Source: Streptomyces sp. VRA16 Mangrove soil (GTDB lineage Bacteria > Actinomycetota > Actinomycetes > Streptomycetales > Streptomycetaceae). From it: a stretch of DNA of 64,000 nt. Of this stretch, positions 1-8,639 are shown one piece after another. A program made the translations under genes and the position numbers. The first letter of the stretch is position 1, and every line of letters begins with the position of its first letter. The stretch covers positions 1 through 64,000 of the forward strand of contig NZ_JAFVLN010000012.1 of NCBI RefSeq assembly GCF_017377775.1. Direction: 5' to 3'. The notes under the pieces were generated by a model, which saw only the letters and a list, made by a program, of their open reading frames with translations, was not told the origin of the DNA and searched no databases.

Positions 1-52
1 ACGCCCGCCACCCCGGGGGGGGCCGCCCTTCTCCGTCTTCGTACGTGCCCGG

Positions 53-2584
53 TTACTTGCGCATGACCTCGGGCTCGTGGCGGCGCAGCAGACGTGCCAC
101 CACGAAGCCGCAGATGACGCCGAGGGCGATCAGGATGGCGAGGTCGGTGCCCCACTGGCCGACCGAGTGCTCCCACAGCGGGTCGAGGTCGTTCGGGTTC
201 TTCTGGTCCCACGGCGGCATCAGGTGCGCCAGGTCGAGCGTGGCGCCGGCGGCGCCGATCGCCCAGCGGGACGGCATCAGCCAGGCGAACTGCTCCAGGC
301 CCACGGTGCCGTAGATCTGGAAGAGCACACCGGTGAACACGACCTGGACGATCGCGAACATGACGAGCAGCGGCATCGTCTTCTCGGAGGTCTTCACCAG
401 CGAGGAGATGACCAGGCCGAACATCATCGACGTGAAGCCGAGCGCGATGATCGAGATGCACAGCTCGATCGCCGGCGGCATCACGAGGCCTTCCTCGGGA
501 AGGTCGCGCGGCGTGAAGGCGATGGCGCAGATGATGACGCCCTGGATGGCCGTGATGAAGCCGAGGACGATCACCTTGGACATCAGGTACGCGGAGCGGG
601 ACAGGCCCGTCGCGCGCTCCCGTTCGTAGATGACCCGTTCCTTGATCAGCTCACGGACCGAGTTGGCCGCGGCCGAGAAGCACATGCCGACGGCGACGAT
701 CAGCATGATCGTGCCCGCGTCGCCGTTGAACCGCGACGGCGGCTTGGGCGGTGCCAGGCCGAAGTCGGCCGGGATGACCACCGAGACCAGGCCGAGCACC
801 GCGGGCAGGATCACCATCAGACCCATGAAGCCCTTGTCGGAGGCGATCACCGACACGTACCGGCGGATCAGCGTGATGAGCTGGGAGCCCCACGGCTGCG
901 GCTTGGGCGGCTTGACGGCCGCGGGCGGCGGCATCTGCACGGACTGCGGGGCGACGGCGTCGATGTCGGCCGCGTACATCTGGTAGTGCTGCGAGCCCTT
1001 CCAGCGGCCCGCCCAGTCGTAGTCGCGGTAGTTCTCGAACGCCGAGAAGACGTCGGCCCACGTCTCGTAGCCGAAGAAGTTGAGCGCTTCCTCCGGCGGG
1101 CCGAAGTACGCGACGGAGCCGCCCGGCGCCATCACGAGGAGCTTGTCGCACAGCGCCAGCTCGGCCACGGAGTGGGTGACGACGAGGACCGTACGGCCGT
1201 CGTCGGACAGACCACGCAGGAGCTGCATGACGTCGCGGTCCATGCCCGGGTCGAGGCCCGAGGTGGGCTCGTCCAGGAAGATCAGCGACGGCTTGGTGAG
1301 GAGCTCCAGGGCGACGGAGACGCGCTTGCGCTGGCCACCGGAGAGGGAGGTGACCTTCTTCTCCTTGTGGATGTCCAGCTTCAGCTCGCGCAGCACCTCG
1401 TCGATGCGCTGCTGGCGCTCCTGCTCGCTGGTGTCCGCGGGGAAGCGGAGCTTGGCGGCGTACTTGAGCGCCTTCTTGACGGTCAGCTCCTTGTGCAGGA
1501 TGTCGTCCTGCGGGACCAGACCGATGCGCTGGCGCAGCTCGGCGAACTGCTTGTACAGGTTCCGGTTGTCGTAGAGGACGTCGCCCTGGTTGGCCGGGCG
1601 GTAGCCCGTGAGCGCCTTGAGCAGCGTCGACTTACCGGAGCCCGAGGGGCCGATGACGGCGATCAGCGACTTCTCCGGGACACCGAAGGAGACGTCCTTC
1701 AGGATCTGCTTGCCGCCGTCGACGGTGACCGTCAGGTGGCGTGCGGAGAAGGAGACGTCACCGGTGTCGACGAACTCTTCGAGCCGGTCGCCGACGAGGC
1801 GGAACGTCGAGTGGCCGACGCCGACGATGTCGTTCGGGCCGAGCAGCTGGGAGCCGCTCTTGGCGATCGGCTGACCGTTGACGTACGTGCCGTTGTGCGA
1901 GCCGAGGTCGCGGATCTCGAAGCGGCCGTCGGGCGTCGCGTGGAACTCGGCGTGGTGGCGGGAGACCTGGAGGTCGGAGACCACCAGCTCGTTCTCCAGC
2001 GCACGGCCGATGCGCATCACGCGGCCGAGGGCCAGCTGGTGGAACGTGGTGGGGCTGCGGTCGCCGTAGACCGGCGGGGCCCCCGCGACTCCGCCGGGGC
2101 CCGGGCCCTGCTGCTGCGGGACCTTCTGCGCCGGCGGCTGCTGGTACTGCTGCGGCGCCTGTTGCTGCTGCGGCGCCTGCTGCTGGGGCCAGCCCGGCTG
2201 CTGCTGGTACTGCTGCTGCGGCGGCGGCTGCTGGGCGAGACCCGCTGCCTGCTGCTGCGCCTGGTGCGGCGAGGCGACGGCCGCGGCCTGGGCGCTGCCC
2301 TGCACGTTCAGGCGCGGCCCGTCCGTGGAGTTGCCCAGGTGCACCGACGAGCCGGGGCCGATCTCCATCTGATGGATCCGCTGCCCCTGCACGAACGTGC
2401 CGTTCGTCGAGCCGTGGTCCTCGATGACCCAACTGCGGCCGCCCCAGCTGATCGTGGCGTGACGCCACGACACACGGGCGTCATCGACCACGATGTCACC
2501 TCCCGGGTCACGCCCGAGGGTGTACGGCCTGGACGGATCGAGCGTCCAGGTCCTGCCATTCAATTCCAGTACGAGTTCAGGCAC
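53..2584 (-). CDS. FHA domain-containing ABC-2 type transporter (ATPase and permease in one chain)
   Basis: 843 aa. It has two N-terminal FHA phosphothreonine-binding domains (about residues 16-75 and 185-255; both keep a GR...SRHH/SWRH and a GSxNGT motif). They are joined by a Gln/Pro-rich linker (about 108-160). An ABCG-like ATPase follows (Walker A GPSGSGKS near 312, signature LSGGQRKR near 414, Walker B LIFLDEP near 434). About six membrane segments form an ABC-2 permease from about residue 600. The architecture matches mycobacterial Rv1747, whose FHA domains are bound after Ser/Thr-kinase phosphorylation; this predicts kinase-controlled export of an unknown substrate. I chose the GTG at 2584, which gives the N-terminus VPELVLELNG behind GGGG; a GTG at 2596 is also open. 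Confidence 0.9.
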   Translation of the reverse strand: MPELVLELNGRTWTLDPSRPYTLGRDPGGDIVVDDARVSWRHATISWGGRSWVIEDHGSTNGTFVQGQRIHQMEIGPGSSVHLGNSTDGPRLNVQGSAQAAAVASPHQAQQQAAGLAQQPPPQQQYQQQPGWPQQQAPQQQQAPQQYQQPPAQKVPQQQGPGPGGVAGAPPVYGDRSPTTFHQLALGRVMRIGRALENELVVSDLQVSRHHAEFHATPDGRFEIRDLGSHNGTYVNGQPIAKSGSQLLGPNDIVGVGHSTFRLVGDRLEEFVDTGDVSFSARHLTVTVDGGKQILKDVSFGVPEKSLIAVIGPSGSGKSTLLKALTGYRPANQGDVLYDNRNLYKQFAELRQRIGLVPQDDILHKELTVKKALKYAAKLRFPADTSEQERQQRIDEVLRELKLDIHKEKKVTSLSGGQRKRVSVALELLTKPSLIFLDEPTSGLDPGMDRDVMQLLRGLSDDGRTVLVVTHSVAELALCDKLLVMAPGGSVAYFGPPEEALNFFGYETWADVFSAFENYRDYDWAGRWKGSQHYQMYAADIDAVAPQSVQMPPPAAVKPPKPQPWGSQLITLIRRYVSVIASDKGFMGLMVILPAVLGLVSVVIPADFGLAPPKPPSRFNGDAGTIMLIVAVGMCFSAAANSVRELIKERVIYERERATGLSRSAYLMSKVIVLGFITAIQGVIICAIAFTPRDLPEEGLVMPPAIELCISIIALGFTSMMFGLVISSLVKTSEKTMPLLVMFAIVQVVFTGVLFQIYGTVGLEQFAWLMPSRWAIGAAGATLDLAHLMPPWDQKNPNDLDPLWEHSVGQWGTDLAILIALGVICGFVVARLLRRHEPEVMRK

Positions 2585-2883
2585 TCCATGCCCCACTGAG
2601 TTGTCCCCCGAGTATTTCCCCCGACATGGGGAGTCTAGGGATGTCGAACATCGTGAGGAACTATTTCAGGAACGCCCCCGTGACCGAAAGTCGGGCCTTG
2701 CGTCGGGGGTTGTGAAGACTCCACCGCGCCTCCCGGGGAGCGCCGCCTGCCGCCCCGTTGACGTGGTGGAGCCCGCACCCGGAGAGTGGTGAGTGCCCAT
2801 AACGCCCTCAACTCCCCCTGCATGCAACGGATCATGCTCATACGGGATATCAGGGGCGGAGCGGTACGGATCGGGGGGGCCTG
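2585..2883. promoter_or_regulatory. Divergent intergenic region between FHA-ABC gene and streptophobe gene
   Basis: About 300 bases separating two divergent genes, so promoters for both should lie here. I see a possible -35 TTGACG near 2759 for the rightward gene but no convincing -10 partner. I see no RNA motif or strong terminator. Confidence 0.35.
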
Positions 2884-4563
2884 ATGGAGAGCGGCCGGCA
2901 GGGAATGCGGGGCGACGGCGCGCCCGCCATCAGGTGGGGCGATGTGCTGTTGTCCGCCGTTGCCGCGGTGAGCTGGGCGTTCATCGGGATGGCGGGCGTC
3001 GCGGCGCTCGGCCTGCACCTGCTGGAGGCGGATGCGGCCGGATCGCTGGGCCCGATGACGGCCGCGGTGGTGGCGATCGGCGCGGGCGGGCGGGTGACGC
3101 CGTCCGGGGACGTCTCCGCGTTCGGCCTGGACAGCGCGCAGGCGCACACCGCGATCGATGTCGCACCGCTGGGCGTGGGCCTGGTGGGGGCGCTGCTGCT
3201 CAGCTGGTTCTTCCTAAGGTCCTTGCGGGGAGCGGGAGTTGAGATCTCGCCGGGTGAACTTCTCGCCCGCGCGGGCGCCGTGGTGGTGCTGTTCGTGGCG
3301 ATGCTGGGCGGGCTCGCCTGGGCGGGTCACGACATCATCACGATTGACGGTTCGAAGCTCGGACTGAACGACATTCCGGGCGCCGGGAGCCTGCCGGGCG
3401 GCATCGCGGACAAATTGCCGGGCGGTCTCGGCGACGCGCTGCCCGACCGGCTCGGCGATCTGGTGCACGCGCAGGCGAAGGTCGGCTTCACGGTGCAGAC
3501 GGGGGCGACACTGCTCGGCGGCGCCGCGTTCGTGGCCGGCGTGCTGGTGATCGCGCTGCTCGCGTCGCGCCGTACGCCGCTGCCGCGCGGCTGGGAAGCG
3601 GTGCACCGCACGGTGCGGCCCGCGGCGTCGGCCCTGGTGACCGTGGTGCTGGTGGCGGTTCTCGCCGGTCTCGCGGCGGCGCTCTACGCGATGATCGGCG
3701 ACGACCACCCGAAGCGGATCGCGGGCGCGGCCCTGCTCGGGGCGCCCAACGGGGTCTGGATCGGGGTCCCCCTCGGCCTGTTCGTGCCGTGGGACGCGAA
3801 GGCGAGCGGCGCCCTGACGAAGGTGCTGCCGCATCCGCTGGACGAGTTGGCGCGGGTGTCGTCGGACCAGCCGATGACGCTGGGCCGGCTGGCCGAACTC
3901 GACGGCAGGGTATGGCTGTTGGCCGTCGCGATGGCGCTGATGATGTTGTTCGCCGGGGTGCTGACCGCCGTACGTTCCCCCGTGGTACGGGCCCCCTGGG
4001 GCTTCGCCGGGCGGTGCGCGCTGCGGCTCGGGGTCGCCACGGCGCTCGCGCTGCCGCTGCTCGTCTGGCTGACGGACGTCTCGGCGGACGCGTCCCTGTC
4101 CGTACTGGGCTTCGACGCGTTCGGCGCCGGGATCGAGGTGCACGGTCATCTCGGGATGGCGCTGCTGCTCGGCGCGGCCTGGGGTGCGGGCGCGGGGGCG
4201 CTCGGGGCGCTGCTCGCGTGCGCGACCCGCGCCGCGGGGAGCAGGGTGGCGCCGCCGGCCGCGGTGGCCGCGGTGGCGGGTGCGCCCGGTGCGGGCGAGG
4301 CGGCGGGCCCGTACCGGCCCAGCAGCCCGTACCGGCCGTCCAACCCGGACACGAACCCGTATCTGAAGAACCCCTACGACGAGCGGAGCCAGAGCCACGG
4401 GGGTTCGGTGAACGCGGCACCGACGGTGGCGAGCCCGATCCGGCCCGAACCGCCGCGCCGGCCGCGCGGCAGGGGCAGCACCAGCCGCGAGTGGCCGGCG
4501 CCTCCCCCGCCACCGCCCCCTCCGGGGTCGAACCGGGAGCAGCGGCGGCGCGAGGATTCTTGA
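2884..4563 (+). CDS. Streptophobe-family integral membrane protein
   Basis: 559 aa, with about ten hydrophobic segments between residues 20 and 455. A periplasmic or cytosolic loop near residues 160-200 is rich in Gly/Pro/Leu (LPGG repeats). The last 90 residues are a hydrophilic tail of Pro, Ser, Arg and Asn with an eight-proline run near the C-terminus. The overall pattern matches the protein family named streptophobe, found in Streptomyces and of unknown function. The ATG at 2884 is preceded by a G-run SD. The gene stands alone: its upstream neighbour is divergent and serB starts 200 bases downstream beyond an interspersed repeat. Confidence 0.75.
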   Translation: MESGRQGMRGDGAPAIRWGDVLLSAVAAVSWAFIGMAGVAALGLHLLEADAAGSLGPMTAAVVAIGAGGRVTPSGDVSAFGLDSAQAHTAIDVAPLGVGLVGALLLSWFFLRSLRGAGVEISPGELLARAGAVVVLFVAMLGGLAWAGHDIITIDGSKLGLNDIPGAGSLPGGIADKLPGGLGDALPDRLGDLVHAQAKVGFTVQTGATLLGGAAFVAGVLVIALLASRRTPLPRGWEAVHRTVRPAASALVTVVLVAVLAGLAAALYAMIGDDHPKRIAGAALLGAPNGVWIGVPLGLFVPWDAKASGALTKVLPHPLDELARVSSDQPMTLGRLAELDGRVWLLAVAMALMMLFAGVLTAVRSPVVRAPWGFAGRCALRLGVATALALPLLVWLTDVSADASLSVLGFDAFGAGIEVHGHLGMALLLGAAWGAGAGALGALLACATRAAGSRVAPPAAVAAVAGAPGAGEAAGPYRPSSPYRPSNPDTNPYLKNPYDERSQSHGGSVNAAPTVASPIRPEPPRRPRGRGSTSREWPAPPPPPPPPGSNREQRRREDS

Positions 4564-4636
4564 GGGCCTGTCGTGCGGGTGCGGGCCGGTGCGGCATCTC
4601 CCCGACGAGGAAGGCTGCGCGCCGGCGCATGCCTTC

Positions 4637-4678
4637 AGGGGCGCGGGGAACTGCGCGACCAGCCCCCACGCACCCGTG
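4637..4678 (+). repeat. Interspersed GC-rich repeat, copy 1
   Basis: The core GGGGCGCGGGGAACTGCGCG is followed by ACCAGCCCC. The same core recurs at 52802 (same orientation) and, in reverse and more diverged, near 38802 and 59236. It sits between the streptophobe gene and serB. Short elements of this kind are scattered through Streptomyces intergenic space. Confidence 0.7.
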
Positions 4679-4763
4679 CAACGCGCCCCCATGACCACCC
4701 CCCTGTCCGGTACTCGGACCAGCGGAGCGTTCCCGTACACGAGCCCGATAACGTAAGGGCATC

Positions 4764-6011
4764 ATGAGCGCTTCGCAGCCCCAGCACCCCGCTGATGCCC
4801 CGACCGACACCTCCACCGTGCCGGCCGACGTCCCGACCCTTCTCGTCAAGATCTTCGGCAAGGACCGGCCCGGTCTGACCGCCGGGCTCTTCGACACCCT
4901 CGCCGCCTACTCCGTGGACGTCGTCGACATCGAGCAGGTCGTCACCCGGGGGCGCATCGTCCTGTGCGCCCTGGTGACCGAGCCGCCGGCCGGCCTCGAA
5001 GGCGACCTGCGCGCCACCGTCCACAGCTGGGCGGAGTCCATGAAGATGCAGGCCGAGATCATCTCCGGCCTCGGTGACAACCGGCCGCGCGGGCTCGGCC
5101 GCTCCCACGTGACCGTGCTCGGGCACCCGCTCACCGCCGAGTCCACCGCCGCGATCGCCGCGGCGATCACCGGTACCGGTGGCAACATCGACCGTATCTT
5201 CCGGCTCGCCAAGTACCCCGTCACCGCCGTCGAGTTCGCTGTCTCCGGCACCGAGACGGAGAAGCTGCGCACGGTGCTCGCCATAGAGGCGGCGCGGTGG
5301 GGAGTGGACATGGCGGTCGTCGCGGCCGGGCTGCACCGGCGGGCCCAGCGGCTCGTCGTGATGGACGTCGACTCGACGCTGATCCAGGACGAGGTCATCG
5401 AGCTGTTCGCGGCGCACGCGGGCTGCGAGGACAAGGTCGCCGAGGTGACGGCGGCGGCGATGCGCGGCGAACTGGACTTCGAGCAGTCGCTGCACGCGCG
5501 CGTGGCGCTCCTCGAAGGGCTCGACGCGTCGGTGGTCGACAAGGTCAGGAGCGAGGTCCGGCTCACCCCGGGCGCACGCACCCTGATCCGTACCCTCAAG
5601 CGCCTCGGCTACCAAGTGGGCGTGGTCTCCGGTGGGTTCACGCAGGTCACGGACGATCTGCAGGATCGGCTCGGCCTCGACTTCGCGCAGGCCAACACCC
5701 TGGAGATCGTCGACGGGAAGCTGACCGGCAAGGTCACCGGCGAGATCGTGGACCGCGCGGGCAAGGCGCGGCTCCTGCGCCGGTTCGCCGCGGAGGCGGG
5801 CGTCCCGCTCTCCCAGACGGTGGCGATCGGCGACGGCGCCAACGACCTGGACATGCTGAACGCGGCCGGGCTCGGTGTCGCCTTCAACGCCAAGCCGGTG
5901 GTCCGCGAGGCCGCGCACACCGCGGTGAACGTGCCGTTCCTGGACACGGTGCTCTACCTGCTCGGCATCACCCGCGAAGAGGTCGAGGCGGCGGACGCGC
6001 AGGGAGCGTAG
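4764..6011 (+). CDS. serB: Phosphoserine phosphatase SerB
   Basis: 415 aa. It catalyses the last step of L-serine synthesis: O-phospho-L-serine + water gives serine + phosphate. The N-terminal half carries two ACT-like regulatory domains (about residues 25-105 and 112-185). The HAD phosphatase core begins at the nucleophile motif DVDST (201-205) and includes SGGFT (near 289) and the acidic GDGAND motif (near 356). The two-ACT architecture is that of actinobacterial SerB2. The ATG is preceded by a weak SD (GTAAGGGCATC). Transcription ends at a strong hairpin at 6062-6100. Confidence 0.95.
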   Translation: MSASQPQHPADAPTDTSTVPADVPTLLVKIFGKDRPGLTAGLFDTLAAYSVDVVDIEQVVTRGRIVLCALVTEPPAGLEGDLRATVHSWAESMKMQAEIISGLGDNRPRGLGRSHVTVLGHPLTAESTAAIAAAITGTGGNIDRIFRLAKYPVTAVEFAVSGTETEKLRTVLAIEAARWGVDMAVVAAGLHRRAQRLVVMDVDSTLIQDEVIELFAAHAGCEDKVAEVTAAAMRGELDFEQSLHARVALLEGLDASVVDKVRSEVRLTPGARTLIRTLKRLGYQVGVVSGGFTQVTDDLQDRLGLDFAQANTLEIVDGKLTGKVTGEIVDRAGKARLLRRFAAEAGVPLSQTVAIGDGANDLDMLNAAGLGVAFNAKPVVREAAHTAVNVPFLDTVLYLLGITREEVEAADAQGA

Positions 6012-6061
6012 ACCCCCGTACACGGATGACAGCGGCTGACAGCGGCTGACAAAGGCCGACA

Positions 6062-6100
6062 AAGGGCCCGGCGATGAGAGGTGATCATCGCCGGGCCCTT
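6062..6100. terminator. Bidirectional intrinsic terminator (serB / SixA-like phosphatase)
   Basis: A perfect 16-bp inverted repeat (AAGGGCCCGGCGATGA at 6062-6077 and its complement at 6085-6100) with a 7-nt loop lies between two convergent genes. A short tandem repeat of GACAGCGGCT/GACAAAGGC type lies just left of it (about 6026-6062). Confidence 0.85.
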
Positions 6101-6119
6101 CTCGTACGCGTACGGAGGT

Positions 6120-6638
6120 CTACTCGCTCGGCGCCCAGTAGTCGACAAGGGTCGCGGTGCCCGGCTCCAGGCTCTTCCACGGGCCGGAGAAGGTGAGCAC
6201 GGAGAACGCGGAGGTCGGGAAGCCGCGCCGGTTCAGCCGCTCGCGGGCGTCGCCCTCGGCGTCCGCGGCGAGGATCTCGGTGAGGGCCTGCACACCGGGG
6301 TTGTGGCCGATCATGACGAGGTTGTGCACGTCGTCCGGCGTCTCGTTCAGCACGGCGATCAGCTCGCCCGGCGACGCCTCGTAGATCCGCTCCTCGTAGA
6401 CGGTCTTCGGCCGCTCGGGCAGTTCGGCGACGGCGAGCTTCCAGGTCTCACGGGTGCGGGTGGCGGTCGAGCAGAGGGCCAGGTCGAACGGGATGCCGGA
6501 GTCGGCCAGCTTGCGGCCGGCGACGGGGGCGTCCCTGCGGCCCCGCTCGGCGAGCGGCCGCTCGTGGTCGGAGACCTGGGGCCAGTCCGCCTTGGCATGC
6601 CGGAAAAGGACAATCCTGCGGGGATCTGCGACGCTCAT
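6120..6638 (-). CDS. SixA-like histidine phosphatase family protein
   Basis: 172 aa. It has the RHxKxxW variant of the histidine-phosphatase RHG motif at the N-terminus (FRHAKADW, phospho-accepting His near residue 14) and a second catalytic His in MIGHNPG. This short form resembles SixA, which removes phosphate from phosphohistidine on phosphotransfer proteins in E. coli. The actinobacterial substrate is not established. The ATG at 6638 is clear. It converges on serB. Confidence 0.85.
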   Translation of the reverse strand: MSVADPRRIVLFRHAKADWPQVSDHERPLAERGRRDAPVAGRKLADSGIPFDLALCSTATRTRETWKLAVAELPERPKTVYEERIYEASPGELIAVLNETPDDVHNLVMIGHNPGVQALTEILAADAEGDARERLNRRGFPTSAFSVLTFSGPWKSLEPGTATLVDYWAPSE

Positions 6639-6712
6639 GGGTCCCAGCTTCGCACGAAACGCGCCGTGGGGCGCAGGGAGTTGGCGGGCTCACCCGGCAC
6701 GGGTGAACGGCC

Positions 6713-6934
6713 TCAGGGGAGCAGCAGTGCGCGGGCCCGCTCCAGGAGGTGGGCGACGCTCGGATCGGCGGCAGCGGTCTGTCCGTCGGCCGGATTGAGG
6801 ATCAGCAGGAGCAGGGCCACGAACGCGACGGCCGGCAGCACGATCGCCCACCAGGGAAGCCGGATGTCGACGCCGCTCGTGGGCGCCGGGGCGGTCCGGG
6901 TGTCCGAGGGGGCGTACCTCGACAGGGCTGACAT
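6713..6934 (-). CDS. Small membrane protein of unknown function
   Basis: 73 aa. It has a hydrophilic N-terminus (MSALSRYAPSDTRTAPAP), one strongly hydrophobic segment (about residues 27-46, WAIVLPAVAFVALLLLIL) and a short Asp/Ala-rich tail. This looks like a single-pass membrane protein. The start at 6934 is the first ATG directly upstream of the conserved-looking part. The function cannot be inferred. Confidence 0.55.
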   Translation of the reverse strand: MSALSRYAPSDTRTAPAPTSGVDIRLPWWAIVLPAVAFVALLLLILNPADGQTAAADPSVAHLLERARALLLP

Positions 6935-7098
6935 GGCTGGTGCCTCCGCGGTCCGGGTCCGGTCGGCAGGTCCGACCGGTACTTCGACGGTACGGAGCGA
7001 ACGGGCCGCGGCCCATCCGGTGATCCACCCACTTGACCCTGACCCTGGCCCCCTAGGGGATGGTGGAGTTACCCCCACCCCCAGGGCGGAGAGCGGGG

Positions 7099-7218
7099 TC
7101 AGGGCGCGGCGATGGTCGCGATGACGGCGACGATCACGGTGACGGCCAGCATCGCGCCGAGCACGGCGAGAAGCTTCTTCTGGCTGTTCTGCGGATTGGG
7201 TTCGAGCACAGGCGACAT
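7099..7218 (-). CDS. Tiny single-pass protein, SGM_5486 family transporter-associated protein
   Basis: 39 aa: a polar N-terminus (MSPVLEPNPQNSQKK) then one transmembrane helix (LLAVLGAMLAVTVIVAVIATI). It matches the small Streptomyces family called SGM_5486 transporter-associated, which sits next to a major facilitator gene. Here it starts 29 bases after the stop of the NimT/CynX-type transporter on the same strand, so the two are probably co-transcribed. A role as a small accessory subunit of that transporter is inference only. Confidence 0.7.
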   Translation of the reverse strand: MSPVLEPNPQNSQKKLLAVLGAMLAVTVIVAVIATIAAP

Positions 7219-7247
7219 GCGGCAAGTGTCGCACCCGTCCCCTGCCG

Positions 7248-8549
7248 TCAGGACGCGGGGGCCGTTCGGGCGGCGACCTCGTCCTCCACCGTGCGGTTGC
7301 GGCCGGCGAGGACGCCGATCACGATCTGCGGCACCATCAGCGCGGCCATGAACGCGATCGGCACGCCCCAGCCGCCGGTGGACTGGTTGAGGACGCCGAC
7401 GAGCAGCGGGCCGGGGATCGAGATCAGATAGCCGGTGGACTGGGCGAACGCGGACAGCTTGGCGACGCCGGCGCCGGTGCGGGCGCGCATGCCGACCATC
7501 GTGAGGGCCAGCGGGAAGGCGCAGTTGGAGATGCCGAGCAGGATCGCCCACGCCCAGGCGCCGGAGGCCGGGGCGAGCCAGAGGCCCGCGTATCCGGCCA
7601 GGCCGCACAGGCCGAGCGCGATCACCATCGGGCCCTGACTGGGCAGCCGGGAGGCGACGCGTGGGATGACGAAGCCGAGCGGCACGCCCATGACCATCGT
7701 GACGGCGAGCAGCACTCCGGCGGACGACGCGGAGACCCCGGCGTCGCGGAAGATCTGCGCCATCCACCCCATCGTGATGTACGCGGCCGTGGCCTGGAGC
7801 CCGAAGAAGACGGCGAGCGCCCAGGCGGTGCGGCTGCGGGTGATGCGCAGTCCGTCGTCGCCCGCACCGCCCCGCGCCCGCACCGGCTCGGCGGGGGCCT
7901 TGGCACGCGCGAGCGGGATCCAGGGCAGCACGGCGGCGACGGCGAGCCCCGACCACACGGCGAGTCCGGTCTGCCAACTGCCGCCCAGGGCATCGGTCAT
8001 GGGGACCGTCGCGGCGGCGGCGAGCGAGGTGCCGGCGGCGAGCGCCATGGAGTACAGACCGGTCATCGAGCCGACCCGGTCGGGGAACCAGCGCTTGACG
8101 ATCACCGGCATCAGCACGTTGCTGACCGCGATGCCCATGAGCGCGAGGGCGCTGGCGACCAGGAACCCGACGGTACCGCCGGTGTAGGGGCGGATGATCA
8201 GACCGGCGGCGATCGCGGCCATGCCGAAGCAGACGACGGCGCTCGCCCCGAACCGCTTGGCGAACCGGGGCGCCATCACGCCGAACACGGCGAAGCAGAG
8301 CGGCGGTACGGAGGTGAGCAGTCCGGCGACGCTGCCGCTCATGCCGAGCCCGTCGCGGACCTCTTCGAGGAGGGCGCCGAGGCTGGTGATGGCCGGTCGC
8401 AGGTTCAGGGCCGCGAGGACGATGCCGACGGTGACGAGGCGTATCGCCCAGACGCTCGGGGCGGCTTGCCGCTGCTCCGGCCGGTCCATGTCGCGTACGG
8501 GCTTCTCGGCGGGCGGCGCTGCCATCGTCGGGGTTTCCTCACTAGCCAT
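7248..8549 (-). CDS. CynX/NimT-family MFS transporter
   Basis: 433 aa with about twelve transmembrane helices and the MFS family features of CynX (cyanate) and NimT (2-nitroimidazole) exporters. The family exports or imports small polar molecules; the substrate here is unknown. In-frame starts exist at 8549 (MASEETP), 8558 and, by a TTG codon, 8588. I chose 8549. The divergent FadR-like regulator starts at 8640, and a palindrome between the two genes (8575-8590) suggests that the regulator controls this transporter. Confidence 0.85.
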   Translation of the reverse strand: MASEETPTMAAPPAEKPVRDMDRPEQRQAAPSVWAIRLVTVGIVLAALNLRPAITSLGALLEEVRDGLGMSGSVAGLLTSVPPLCFAVFGVMAPRFAKRFGASAVVCFGMAAIAAGLIIRPYTGGTVGFLVASALALMGIAVSNVLMPVIVKRWFPDRVGSMTGLYSMALAAGTSLAAAATVPMTDALGGSWQTGLAVWSGLAVAAVLPWIPLARAKAPAEPVRARGGAGDDGLRITRSRTAWALAVFFGLQATAAYITMGWMAQIFRDAGVSASSAGVLLAVTMVMGVPLGFVIPRVASRLPSQGPMVIALGLCGLAGYAGLWLAPASGAWAWAILLGISNCAFPLALTMVGMRARTGAGVAKLSAFAQSTGYLISIPGPLLVGVLNQSTGGWGVPIAFMAALMVPQIVIGVLAGRNRTVEDEVAARTAPAS

Positions 8550-8574
8550 GAGGCCCATCTTAGAATCATGGGAT

Positions 8575-8590
8575 GATTGGTTGTCCAATC
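8575..8590. promoter_or_regulatory. Candidate operator of the divergent FadR-like regulator
   Basis: Perfect 6+6 inverted repeat GATTGG-TTGT-CCAATC, an unusually AT-rich patch for this window. It lies between the transporter start (8549) and the regulator start (8640), as expected for a local GntR/FadR-type operator that acts on both genes. Confidence 0.55.
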
Positions 8591-8639
8591 GCTTTGCGTC
8601 ACACTGAAGTCACCCGGTACCCCGTCGCGAAGGACCGCC

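Noticed and set aside
77..2599. Long open frame antisense to the FHA-ABC gene
   Set aside because: Typical GC-driven shadow frame; its amino-acid composition and codon use are unlike a protein, and the opposite strand encodes a clear ABC transporter.
5297..6049. Open frame overlapping serB in another frame
   Set aside because: Arg/Gly-rich shadow; serB has all catalytic motifs.
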